NCBI GenBank assembly: GCA_013398295.1
Contig: VZSF01005563.1
Span: 121,525 to 185,524, forward strand
Direction: 5' to 3'
Source of the DNA: Chionis minor
Lineage: Eukaryota > Chordata > Aves > Charadriiformes > Chionididae
DNA length: 64,000 bases
In this document: positions 11,101 to 23,656 of the stretch, one piece after another
Layout: the number at the start of each line of letters is the position of its first letter
Position numbering within the stretch: position 1 is the first letter of the stretch
Position numbers and translations under genes: made by a program
Notes under the pieces: generated by a model
Database searches by the model: none
Told to the model about the DNA's origin: nothing
Seen by the model: the letters and a program-made list of their open reading frames with translations, nothing else

Positions 11101-14100
11101 CTCAGCTACTGAGGTACCGATATGCCCTGCCTTCTGCCAGCTATGGTGCGCTGAAGAAAAAATGGGCAGAAGAGCAACTACAGACAACAGAGCTGCTATG
11201 TGAAGCCCTTTCCTCTCTTGTCCTCTACTACTTACACCTACTCCCACGCTTTTTCTTCTGCCATGCAACTGTTTGTGTGGCTGAATGGTGAACTGTTTGC
11301 TGAACACAGATTAAAAATAACCCAGAAAAAGAAAAAAGCCGCATCGCTTCTCCGGCTTGACTCCACTTGCCACTCAAAAGAATGACATATTCAGAAATGT
11401 AGGAATAGCTTGACATTTGGAAGAAGTGGCAGAAACAGGAACAGCTTAAAACAGGGCAAGAAGAAAAGCTCTTCCTATCTGCCCTAAACCTGACGTCTCC
11501 TTAAAATATATACTCCAGGCCAGTGATTTGTTGGGTAGAGTGAATGAATCATTATGTTATGTAGGAATTTGAACTGAGCTAATCGTTCCTTCAGGCCTTA
11601 AATCATACATAAGTAAATCTGCTTCACTTCACAGGCTTTAACGAAGCTGTGAATCTGGCCCTGTATGCAAGAACTAATACAATGTACCAGCATGCCATGA
11701 TATTGGCAAAAATTACTCAAAACATAACACTTTGTCTTACTTTTTTTCCTGCATTCAAAATCTCTGTACATGACATACAGACATTTTGTACTGAATTGTT
11801 AGAGGACTCTGACGGCACCCTGCAAAAGCAGTAATAACTAGCTGAAATCTTTGGAAATAAGTATTTCCTTTTAGGAAAACTCTAATTGTAAGGATTGTAA
11901 ATTTGTTATGTCTAAATGATTTTAATTTTCTTTTTGGTATTATCTTACTGAAATTGGTAATTCTGAGGTAATTTGTAATACATTAACTTTCTTGAAAAGC
12001 TTATCACCCCTTATGAAGGAAGCAGCAATGTACTGCTTAAATTCCAAGCTGTTAACTAACTATATGTACAGATGATCTACTTAAGTATTCACCATTGTTT
12101 TTCTACATAAAACTGTTTTCACTTCCCTTTAAATAAACAACAAAACAAACAGACAGACAGTCGAACATATTCCTGGCACAGAGCAGATGCATTTTTCGAT
12201 CCCTAGAGTAGGCAGTCTATTGATTGTATATTAATTAACTCATGTAGCCTCCTTTATAGAAAGTACTGTGGGATTGTTGATAGAAAATATCCCAGTAGGC
12301 ATAAGGCATTAATTGAATGATTTAAAATTTGTCAACATCTAAATTTCTGAAGTACTTAGCAGCACTTCCCACTATAAACAAAATTACTTGAATAAAGAGA
12401 AACTATTTCATACTTAGAATGATTTTTTTAGAAGTAAAAATGGTGTTTTAAGCAAATATGGAACTATGTTAACACACAAATTTTCTTAAATCATTAAAAA
12501 TACCCAAGCAGAATAAATTCAGTAGTCTAGAATATTTTGAGTTCTTTTCTATGTAATAGTACACATTTCTGAACAACAGATGGTTTTGATCCATCTATAC
12601 AAAATAATAAATGAATGACAACACACTAACTACCAGGTTACAGCATTTCTAAAGGTGTTTTTTTCCCCTAATTGAATGACAAAAGGCAATTTGGAGGACT
12701 AACAGTTTTAAACTCTTCAAATAAATGATCACACGTGCTAATATAGTATACAGTATTATATTTATATGCTTCATTTAAATTTGGGGAGATAAGTATCACT
12801 GCAGTCATAGATTGACCACAACATATCAATGTACTATAAAAGTATATCGTCAAATTAGGTTTATGCCTGGTTCCTGCAAGGCTCTGCAGGCCTGGCTCTG
12901 CGCAGTGCTGCAGCTCTCACTGACCACTTCTGACACAGGCTTTTTTCAGCAACACTGAAGTTCACAACAGAAGTTATTTTTCCCCTGCCCCCTCCCAGCT
13001 CATTTCATTTCTGTGTCACAGACATCCCTGCTCCTACACACCCCCTTCCAATCTGGATAAAACTTTTGAGACAGTTTTATAGGCTAGACCATCAATATTA
13101 TTCAATTATTTTTAATTAGAGTTTATTTTTAACCCGGATTTTTTCTGTGATGAAATTCACAGCACAGCTGAACAAACAGTTTTTGTCTGCACTAAGGGTG
13201 CATGAGGAGTGCCTGAGAAGGAGGTTGCGATGGGAACTTCTTAAACCAGCCCAACTGCTGAAGAAAATGTATTGTGGAACGGTAACTAAAGTAATTTTCT
13301 TATTTGGCAATATGGTATCTGTAAGAACACAGGCCTCAAAGATGTATTTTAAGATTGCTCTGTATGAATCTACATCAGAGAACGTGCTATTTGATTCCTT
13401 GTCTTTCATTTAAAAGAAATCAAAGCTGCATTTTATATACAATTAAGTCTATTAAAAATAGCTATTATTTGTCTAACTGTATAAACTATCGCAGTTAATT
13501 AAAGCATTTGTTAGCTCAGAAGAAACACATTAAAAACATATCTTTTGTGATAAACTGAATATATTCAGTGCTATTATGATGAACAGTGCAACTGTTGTCC
13601 ATGCCCTGAGTTCTCACTGCACGGAGGCGCAGAGCCCTCTTTCCAAACAGAGCATTCAAATGACACCACCATCACATCCGCTCAGAGGCTGTAACAGATA
13701 AAGCATTTTCTTTTGACCGAGCAGGCAATCAGACCCTTTCTAGATCTTGTATTACAAAGTAGCTGCACAAAAGGAGATTTAATCCACAAACTCGCGTTTC
13801 CAACCCACATGACCAATTTGGGCTTGGGATTTGGGAGTATACCTGCAAAAATATTAGTAGTGGGTGACGTAAACTGAACAGCTCTTTGAAGACATAGACA
13901 GTCTTTGTTAGACTTTTACACATCTAGTAAGGGCTAACGGGAGCTGGTCAATGCAGTCATTGTATTTGTCACAGGTAGTGCCATTTCTTGGAAAATATTT
14001 CAGATGACTATAGATATTTATTTTCTATTTTGTCTAGATATGCACTAAATAACTTGTTATAGTTTAGGTCAACTTTAATGTGAGATTTGCACAATTTTCA

Positions 14101-17100
14101 ATCAACTTATTTTGTGACTGCCTCTACGCACGCAAACAACCAGACTTACTGTGTGCTGACATCCAAGGTGACCTCCTTTTACCTGTGTTTCATCCCAGCT
14201 TTCTGTTCACATCCTGCAACTGTCCACATAAAACTGCTTCTGCCTATTATTGTTTGAACCTTGGCTCATTTACACAATTGAGGATATAGGTTTATGTCCA
14301 GTTTTACTTCAAGCCAAACTCAAACCACCACTATTGTTTCCCATGTGTCAGAAATTGATGGTTACAGTTTGTTTCAATTTAAGATCAGAATAAAGTAGAA
14401 ACCACATGACTTTTCCATCTCTTTTTTCCCCATCCCTCTTCCCAGTCATCATGTATGATTCAAAGTGGATTCTAAACAGAAGAAAATTACATATTCAACC
14501 AGTGATTAAATCATACTAAATTTGCTCTTTCTGTTTAAAAATGTTTTTAAGTAAGACATGGATTTACAGGTCTAGCAAGTAAGGATGCCCTTTTCACCGC
14601 AGGCTATCCACTGGTAATTAAATCACACCAGTAATCTGATACAGCATTATATCTTTACTAGTATGATTGCACTGTCACAGACGTTTTACATCCTAGAACC
14701 TGCAGTAAATTAAAAAGTCCTTGGAGGCCATCAGTACTTGACCTCTTGGTCTGTTTGCTGAATTCCAGGCAAGGCAAAAGACAATCAGTTCTACTTTTAG
14801 CAACCACCTGGACACTAGCACAGTGTCTTGTTAATGCTTGTCTGCATTTCCTCCAGTCCTTGGCAAGTTCGGCTCTAGAATCGTTCCTACCTGAGTAATC
14901 TGAGACAGCTGATAAAAGGCCTTGGCGAGGCTAACTGACAATAGACAGTTGCAATTTGAAGGAGAATTAAACTATAGCAAACTGACTTTGGAATTAGATA
15001 ATCCTCACACATACTTGGTATGCTTTTCCTTTTGTGCATTGTCTTCGTAAGTTTAATTTGTTTCAGCTTTTTAGGGTGTTTTCATGTAGGCAAGCCCTTT
15101 GAATGTGGTCTTTCTCATCCTAAAGTTGTCTTCACATGTGCTTGTAGCAGGTCTGGATATTCCCCCTTGCATTTCGCATGGGCAGGAGGATGGACTTTGA
15201 TTTGCTGTAAGGGAACACAGTAGAGCCATCAAGACCTTTGTACGGCCACCACTGTTGCCCAGGTTGGGAAGGCGTGTGTTCCTCCATCCCGGCTGGGCTG
15301 AGGCCATCACATGATGCTTTTCCGCATCAGTGAATTCACAGGGCCAGCATGTCTACCTGGCAGTCCTGCTTGGCATGCTGCTGCTTTCCTGACTCAAGCA
15401 GCAGCTCACTTGCCCCATAATCAGAAATATTTCAGTTGTCAATTCATGAGCTGCCCACGACCATGAACATACATTTGACCATGTGAAAAAGAGATGGCTG
15501 TCCATGGGGTCAAACTGAAGATCATTTTATGTTTCCCTGTTGGGTTGTTGTAGGTGTTTCATTCTATAACTGGAACAGAGGAAGAAATAACCCTTTTCAC
15601 TCTGCTTTTCCATTTTCTAAAATGAGTATTTTTATCATCTCTTCTGCTACCTTGGTTTCATACTCCCCCCTCAATGTATAGATAATGTCAGCTCCTAGAC
15701 TCATTAAGTTACTGCTAGCTGATCTGACTGAAAATGAACCCATTTTTATACATACATATGTGTGTTATGTATACATAGATGCATAAAAGTGATGTTTTTT
15801 CAGCTGGAGCCGTTCACTGACCTGCCACATCTGTGTGGCTCCTGGCATAGGGGACAGCCACCACAGCAGAGGACGGTCAGCAGCCCCCTGAGCAGGAGTA
15901 AGTGCAGCCTTGGATGGCAGCAGCTGCCAGACAAGTTTGGCTGGGTCAGGAAACCGTAACCCTCAGCTACAACTGGAGAGAAGAGCCGGACTTGCAGCCC
16001 CTCGCTGGGGCTTACCTCCCCATCCCCTTCCTTCGTCCCCGACCTCCCCTGCCTCCGTGAGGAGTAGGCTCGGGGGACTGAACCAGCAGAAAATGACTTA
16101 CCACTGTTGTGGGGTTAGTTTATACTATGGAGTGCTATGCAGCAGGTCACCGTAACGTCAGAGGAGCACCCAAGTGGGCTCAAGGGGAGCCCTGGCAGCA
16201 AGGGAGGGAAGCAGCGGGACTGCCAGCCCTGAGCTCACTTCAGCTGCTTCGCAAAATTCATGTGTCCACCCGGCTGCAAAAGCCAGGGCAGGGGACCGCT
16301 CAGCCAGCTGTGTGCACGTGCCACGCTCCCGCGCTTCTCCCAAACCCATCTTTAAGTTTGGCTATCAGGTAACTACACCCATGCTATGACAACTTCAGAT
16401 TGTACTATTTTAATTATATTAATCTAGTAGAAATACAGCTCTTCCATGTTGCTAAGACCATTTTTTGTCTACTATTTTATTGATACATTATAAGAATTTC
16501 ACTAGCTTACTGAGGTGCAATTTGGTTTACAGTATGCTTTTGTAGCCTGATGACTTTGTAAGTGAAAATACTGTTGCTTTGGTTTTACATTGATATTTAA
16601 CTAATGTTTTTAACTCATCACAAAAAAAAAAAAAATAAAAGTCTGTCCTGGCAGCACCAGATTTTAGGGGTAGAGTCAGGACTGCATAGATGGGGATGTC
16701 AGTGCCAGTGTGAAGGATAATATAGAGAATGAATGACTGATGCTGAATGTATTTTGATCCTGTTTCTGTATCATTTTTTTTTTAGCTGAATGCAGATAAG
16801 CAACACCGTGTTAGAAGAGAATCTGGGCTTTCAGACTGAGATAACATGGCATCAATGTGGAAAGATCAAAATACATGTTGGACAACAGCTATTACATTTG
16901 GATTAGCCAAAACAATGATACTTAGATTGCACCTTTTACTTAAATACATCAAAGCTAACAAATGTAACAGCACCACTATTTTATAAGCAGTGGAAAAATG
17001 AAGTATGGAATTGATGACTTGGGTAGTGTTTTGGCCTCGGACCACTTCCGTTTCTTTCCATGCAGCCCTCTTGGACTGGCAGCAGCTACAAAAAGGGCTA

Positions 17101-20100
17101 CTGCCTTGTCTTCAGCGCCTGCAGCCAAATTTACCGGACTGCAAACAGCTGTGTTAGCAGGATCTGCATGCTGCACTGTTCAAAACTATTTTCTCTCCAT
17201 CTTCATCACATAAAGAGATGCTATTAGGAAAAATAATAAAATAAGAGAAGTGAGGGACTTTCCATCCGAGTGGGACTTGGCAGGTCTGCTGAAATCTTGT
17301 GAGAAGGCCCATACTGCATTCCAGGTGGTGGGAGAGCAGAAGGAATGCTATACTAATTCTCCCTCCAGCCAGACTGATGTTCAGAACAGATTTTTCACTG
17401 CAGATGAAACAGCAATATTCTGCCATGTAACTGTGTCCTGAGGGGCCGTTAAACATTTTTTTACTTCAGTTTAGAGTCAAGAGGTAAGTCTGGTCTGTAC
17501 TATTACAAAATTTAACCACACAAGAGCTGGAAATTCTACTCTAGCAGACATTTATACAGTACACAAAGGAGCATAGTTGCTGATGGACAAAACCTTGCCA
17601 TAAAACTGTATGATGCCACAGTCTTCAAGAAGTTATGATACAACCCATCATGATGTAAAATATTTGAGACTCCAATTAGTTTTGCAAATCCGCAGAAAAG
17701 AGCTAAAGTGAAGGAATAAATGCTTGCTTAGGCTTTAACTCTGAAATGCTGACTCTGCTTTTTAACTTTAGTCACTAGGGTTTCAGTAACTGCTTTCAGA
17801 TCTGTGCTTAGAGAGTAGGGGAAGGAATGCATCACACCGGTGCATGACTGAATTCTCAGGGAGTTTGGGAACCGGAACCTCTTTCTGATCCAGGCAATTA
17901 ACCAAAATTTCAAGTCTTGGCAGCTGTTTGTTTCCTGAAAGAAGGTGATTATATGACCACAGCAGTGGAATGACAGTGCAGGGAGAGTAGTAAAGCTCTC
18001 TTAAATTCCAACTCTGAGTAATGAGCTTGTATTTTTATGCACTGGTCTCGCAAGAAAAACAAAGGAAGAAAGATTACTCAGGACTATGCTCGCATACCTT
18101 CAGAAAATTCCCACCAGCTAGAATAGTAATAAGCAGCAGTTCACTCACAGCTATTTTCTGGAGTTAAAATAATGCTACATATGGTCATAAGTCTTGAATA
18201 TAGAGAAGACATTATTACCAGTAAGAACACAGTAACTCATACATAAGCACCCTCAGCAAGGCTAAACCTTATTTTTTCTCCTTCAGACCTCACACACTGT
18301 CTTTAGGTACAAAAAAAGCGTTAGTATAGATAAGATTGATGCGAGACGCATACTCTCTCACAATAAAAGCCTTTCCCATACTTCAGCAAGCATGCTCAAA
18401 GATGTTGTAAATACTGTAGAAATGCTATGTCTCAAGCTCTTACAACTTCAGTCCTTGGGTATCTCAGTCTATCACAAGTTTTGGTTTTTATTACACTGTC
18501 ACACATATCTGAGCTGAGGCATTGCTTTGTGTTCAGTCACTTCAAGCAAACAGAAAGATTTCAGCCATGGTGGGGTATGAAGTGCAAGTTAGGAATAACT
18601 AAGGTCTTATATTAGAATTATGTGAACATTTAATAGCGTCTAAGTGCTTTGAATTGTGAGCTATAGGGCACCTGAAGAACAATCTATCCACCTACCACAG
18701 ACCACTCAGTCATACAAATTCCTGACTTATGTTTTACAAGTAATTTCTGAAGGGTTACACATCTGGAATAAAATTTTAAGTGAATCAGGTATTAAGGACT
18801 TTTTAAGTTGCAGCTTGTTTGACATTTTTTCAAGCATCTGAAGTGTCTGTTATTAGATGCAGGGCTGACACCCACGGTTTGGTTTTTTTTTTGAGTCTTT
18901 GGTGCTTTGAGTAATAGTGCCAGGGAAGGACGTAAAGAACAGAGTTAGATTGCTAAATGTTACGTTTTAGAGGGTAAACAACCTTCTAATGGTTTTCAAG
19001 TTTAAATGTGGCTTAGTTCAAAGGCTAATAAAGATTGTGATACAAGCAGATCATATACTAACCCACACAGTAATTGCTGTTAAATGCATGTTGCAGAAGC
19101 ACTTTAGAGACTTACAGTCAAAAATATGACTGTAATACTCTCATGATATTCTATCTTCAAGCAGTAAATTGTTAAATATTAAGGAGATAAGAATGAAGAA
19201 ATGATTGCTTAGGATTAGTCGGGCAAATATGTTGTTTTTCTTCACATTGAATTTAACAGAAAAAATAGTATTTGACCGGCTAAACTGAGTCAACAATGAT
19301 CATGATAGTGAACACATTTAAAAGGATATTTACAGTTTAAGATTTATCAGGCAAGATCCCAACATGCACAAGAAGATGATGGAGTATAGGATAGGTTTTT
19401 TCAGGATTTCCTGATCTCTGAAAAGATAAAAAAGCTGGGAATGGCAAAGTGCGTGTACTAGAAAAAATGTGTTTCTTTGTGAAGAACAGTGTCAGGGTGC
19501 CTTACAGCCAGTAATATTAATTTCTTTTCCTCTGTATTTTTGATATATAAGGATGAAAACTTATTAATATTCTTGTCTATCTAGAAAAATATCTGGAGAT
19601 GTCTATTTCTAAATGTTTTCAGTACTACTTTTATCTTTTTAATATAAAGATAGAATAATTACTGTAATTTTCAGATAACAATTGTTAGCTAGTTGTAAGA
19701 CAATCAATACAACATTATATAACAGCACTTGTCTATTTTTTAAAATTTGAAATTGAAGATTCTTTTCTGAATCGAGCCATAATAAATGCAGCATATGTGC
19801 ATTGTCTCACTAATTATTATGTTTATGTAAAAATAGATGTACCATATTTATCTTGGTTTAAGATAGGAAGATCCCAGGTGAGCTTCCTTGCTGTTCCCAT
19901 GCTTAAACAATGCAGAGAAAATGGCCTGGGATCTAATTTTCCCTCCTTACTGAATTGTGGTCATGACAACCATCTGTACAAGGATAAGCTTTACAGTATT
20001 GTCTTGTTCAAGGGTATCATTTTGATGTTATGTTGTGTGATAAAATAAGGTAATGGAAAATAATACTGTGCAGCAGTTGGTGCTCTTGTCTACATATACT

Positions 20101-23100
20101 GCTTATACTTCTGTTTCTTGGGTGTTTTGGTTTGCTTGTTTAATATTTATGCGGCCATTGTGGCAAGGGAAGTATATAAACATAACACCAGCCTTTAAAA
20201 AATATGTTAACATTCAAGAGAAGGGCCATCGGCTAAAGGAAATACCACTGTTTCTGACTCTCTGAATTTATCCATCTCTAGCGGGTACTAGGGAATTTAC
20301 ATTTTGAATACGAAATTTAATTTTTCTCTGCTGTGCCAGCAAGGCAAAATACAATTTTAAACAGCCAAGACTTTGCTTTTGCATGTCTTTATGGCAAGAG
20401 CTTGCCTGACAGCATATGGACAAAAATAAACAGAAGTAAAAACAGTGCCAGGTTGTTATTCTGTAGCTCCTTTCTGAAATAGAGCTATTTATAAAGTGAA
20501 AGGGAATAAAGCTGAACATATCTATTACTAAGCAGAATCTGATCAATAATCAAAGATTATTTTTTTCCTGAAAATTCTACACAAGAAAGCCCTTACTGAC
20601 ATTGGAGGGAATGTAATTTAGTTTGGCTTTGGTCACTCTGCAACTCAAAGTACATAGATAATATGTCTGGAATTGAAAACACAACAGGAGAGATTGCTTA
20701 AACTGTATGTTGAAATACTTTTGAGGTATTAGTGGAAGGCAAAAAAGAAAGTAAGGCAGGAAAGTTCATTCTGAAGTCATGACATAGTCTTGCCAAATGT
20801 TAACAGAAGAAATAACTGGTCGTTTTACTACTAGCACTGAATAGAAAGCAGACAAAGATTCTAGCTTGCTCCAAACCATATTCATCAAACATGTCTGATA
20901 GTATAGTAAGGGGAATTGTGGAAAGAGTGTTTAAACTAGGTTTTTTACTATTGCTATTAATTTCTTTGCCTCACATATGCCAGCGATAACAAGGATCCTC
21001 CTCTTGCTGAGAATGCAGTTTTGCTGATTTGAGCATTTTAACTTGAAAAACATTTGTAAAGGATCATTTGCACACTTCCAGTAATATCCCCAACCCTGTA
21101 ATAATCTGTTCAGCTTGGGCAAAGGAACAATGCAAGTGACTCTTCCAGTGCAAATTTCTCCTAGAGTGCCAGTTGTTGAACTTGTCACCTGTGTCTATCT
21201 ATACCTCAGCCATTTGATTTACTTGGGTGTACAGATGGATCGGATCGGTAGGAGTCACACAGACACTGCTCTAGAAAGCGGTTTCCTGTCAAATGGAGAT
21301 CCAGTGACCTGCTAAATTGATTTAAAAAGAAGGATGTTATAGTATGAATTACTAAATTAAGGTCGTGGTGGGCGAGATGTGTATGTGGGAGATAATAATG
21401 GCTTGGATTTTTTCTAGCTATCAGTAATAGCTGGCCTTAAAGGATTTAGAGTTTAAAATGGTTTTATTTGGTGTTAGGCTATAAGCTCGTATTGTACTTC
21501 TCGGATATTACAGGAGAAAGATACTATGTGGAATCTGGGTTGCAGGAAAATATTGATATGCTCTCTTGTTTGTAGCAACAAAGCTAATAGCAACAAGCTT
21601 TAGAGGTACATTCTGGCCAAACGAGTGCAATCCCTGAAATAGCAAACTGATCAGTTGATCAAACCCTAATTATTCTTACATAACGTAGAGATTGCTCGTT
21701 TCCTTTCATGCTGCCCTCACATAATGCTATACCAGCAGCAGCTCCTAGCTTTGTGACAAATGGTGCTTCTTGGATAGGATGGGGCCATGCAGCCCCGCAA
21801 CTCCGCAGTGGGGTTAGGCAAACTGCTTCTGGGAGCAATGCTCTAAGGACAAGGAGGGTCGAGCTAGCACGTGTCTTGTCAGTCAGGAGCTTTTGTGTTG
21901 GGTTTGTGGGGCTTTTTTGGTGGTGGTGCTGGTGGGTAAACAAAAATTTTACATCATAGGGGAGTGATTCTACTTTGAGATATTTTAAGTAATTTTAAAG
22001 ATACAGCAGGACGAGGCTGGTGAAGACCTGCCATGTATGACACTAGATAAAATAAGTTGTGAAGGAGCCAATTACTTATGTTTGATCATGTTTATTCTGT
22101 TGCTGACTAGAAAGTTTGCTTTATAACTTAGTTAAACACTGGCTCTCACACCACTGTTGTGATTTAAAAATAAAAACTTGCTGCTGTTTGCAGTATGTGA
22201 AAATCTGTGAAGAGCAGCCAGGGGCTGCTTGTGTTGTGCAAATCTGGTTTTAGCAGTAGACCATCACGAGCAGTGTCTAGTTCACACATCCAGGGGAGAA
22301 CTATCCCTTAAAAACAACTGTGAACAAGAGATTTTGATCATAAATACTGCTTTATTCTGATGCAACTAGGAGCTATCCCGACTAAGCTGTACCCCAGCGC
22401 TCTGCCCAGGCTTCCCTCCCTGTGCCCCTTCCTGGGATGGCAAACTGATCCAGTGACTGATTTTCCGTAGCTCATCCTAGGAGGGAAGGCAGCTTTGAGG
22501 ACTTGGGCAGCGTGAGCCAGACAGAGACGGGAATGTGAAATCCACCCTCCAGCCCACCGAACTCAGCTGTTCCCGGAGCACCTGTTACACCAGTCCGCGA
22601 GATCCGACCCAGTAAATATTTGCATTTCAGTATTGCACAGAGGCCTGAGCAGCGCCGAGTAGCTGCCCTTGCGGGGCTGGGGCAAGCTTTGCAACGATGT
22701 CACCACTGTACCGGGCAATTGCTGCCTTAATGGAGACCACACCACTACTACAGCCGAAGAAACTGTTCACAAAACCCAGGCTGTTCTCAGTGACAGCAAG
22801 CGAAAAGCCTGTTTCGCTTGGCTAGTGCAGCTACCGCTGGGAACAGAAACTGCGGTTTAGCTCGTCTCCTAAAATGGCAGCACCCCCGCTGCCCGTCAGA
22901 GCAGAGGAGCACGCTGCTCGGCCCGCTGCCCCCTGCCCTTCGTACCAACGAGCTGGCCCTCCGGCCTCCGGTACCCGGGCCGGGCCTCGCCGGGGGCAAA
23001 GCCGGGCTCCCCTCCTGCCCTCCCTGGATCATTCTAGGCGCTCGGGCCGAACCCCAGCGATGCGGGGAGCTGCACCGCGGCTCCGGGCCCGGGCGGGAGA

Positions 23101-23405
23101 CCCGCAGGGCCAGCGGCGCTGCCCGGGCCCGGGCCGCCTCCCCTCAGGTGCGGCAGGGAAACAATAGGCGGCCGCTGGCGGGTCAGCGCGCACCCCTCAG
23201 CAGCGCCGCAACGAGGGCCGGCCGCCGCGCAGCGATCTCTGCTCCGGCAAGCACGCCGAAAGTAGTCCCTCTTTGTTCACCAGCGGCGAAGGTTCGGCTT
23301 CACCTGTGTCCTTCCGCCGCGGCGCTCTTCCTCCCCGCCCCCTGGCCCAGGAGCTGCCTGTCGGCGCAGGCGGGGCCCGCCGGGGCGGGGCCGAGGCCCT
23401 TTGTG

Positions 23406-23418
23406 CTCCCAGAATGCA
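23406..23418 (+). promoter_or_regulatory. MTF2: ZNF143/STAF-type site (ctcccagaatgca)
   Basis: Matches the core TCCCAGAATGCA of the ZNF143 (SBS) motif common in vertebrate CpG-island promoters. It lies 25 bases upstream of a YY1-type site. Assigned by motif only. Confidence 0.6.
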
Positions 23419-23442
23419 CCAGCTTCTCCTCCGCGGGAAACA

Positions 23443-23451
23443 AAAATGGCG
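23443..23451 (+). promoter_or_regulatory. MTF2: YY1-type site (aaaatggcg)
   Basis: Exact AAnATGGCG core. In housekeeping promoters this motif usually sits just downstream of the transcription start, which would put the MTF2 start at about 23415-23445. The ATG inside the motif would open a 15-codon upstream ORF ending at 23493. Confidence 0.6.
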
Positions 23452-23651
23452 AGGGGCTACGGTGGAGCCGGGCTGTCTGTGAAGCGGCTCTGACCCCTCC
23501 CCCGCCGCCTTTCCTCCGCTGCGCCGCGGGGTCCGTGCTCGGGGGGGTCCCGCTGCGCACCGAGGGCCCGGCCGCACTGGGGCGCCGGGGGGAGGCTCCT
23601 GAGCTCGCCGATTTCCCTGTATGAGGCGGTTGGCACCACTGGAGAGACCGA

Positions 23652-23656
23652 ATGAG
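23652..23656 (+). CDS. MTF2: MTF2 coding exon 1 (ATG plus two bases)
   Basis: Only ATGAG is coding, followed by the donor GTGAGG. Together with exon 2 it reads [10 protein letters not shown], matching the family N-terminus. An earlier ATG at 23621 is in a different frame and stops in exon 2. Confidence 0.85.

Larger units (their letters stand above)
5821..22859. other. Intergenic region between divergent DIPK1A and MTF2 promoters
   Basis: About 17 kb without a gene I can support. ORFs are short and have no family resemblance. Recognisable content is listed separately: a probable LTR near 7100-7600, a 24-base tandem duplication at 8557-8604, a TATC microsatellite at 9555-9645 and a 14-base inverted repeat at 11028-11100. 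Somewhat more GC-rich patches at 15800-16350 and 22380-22860 lack coding signatures. Non-coding RNAs or enhancers cannot be excluded from sequence alone. Confidence 0.6.

Noticed and set aside
13147..13413. 88-codon ORF in the intergenic region, overlapped by a 97-codon ORF on the other strand
   Set aside because: No recognisable domain, no splice or promoter context, and length within chance expectation for this much DNA.
23621..23656. ATG at 23621 as the MTF2 start
   Set aside because: Its frame ends in a stop early in exon 2. The ATG at 23652 gives MRDST and the full 595-residue protein.
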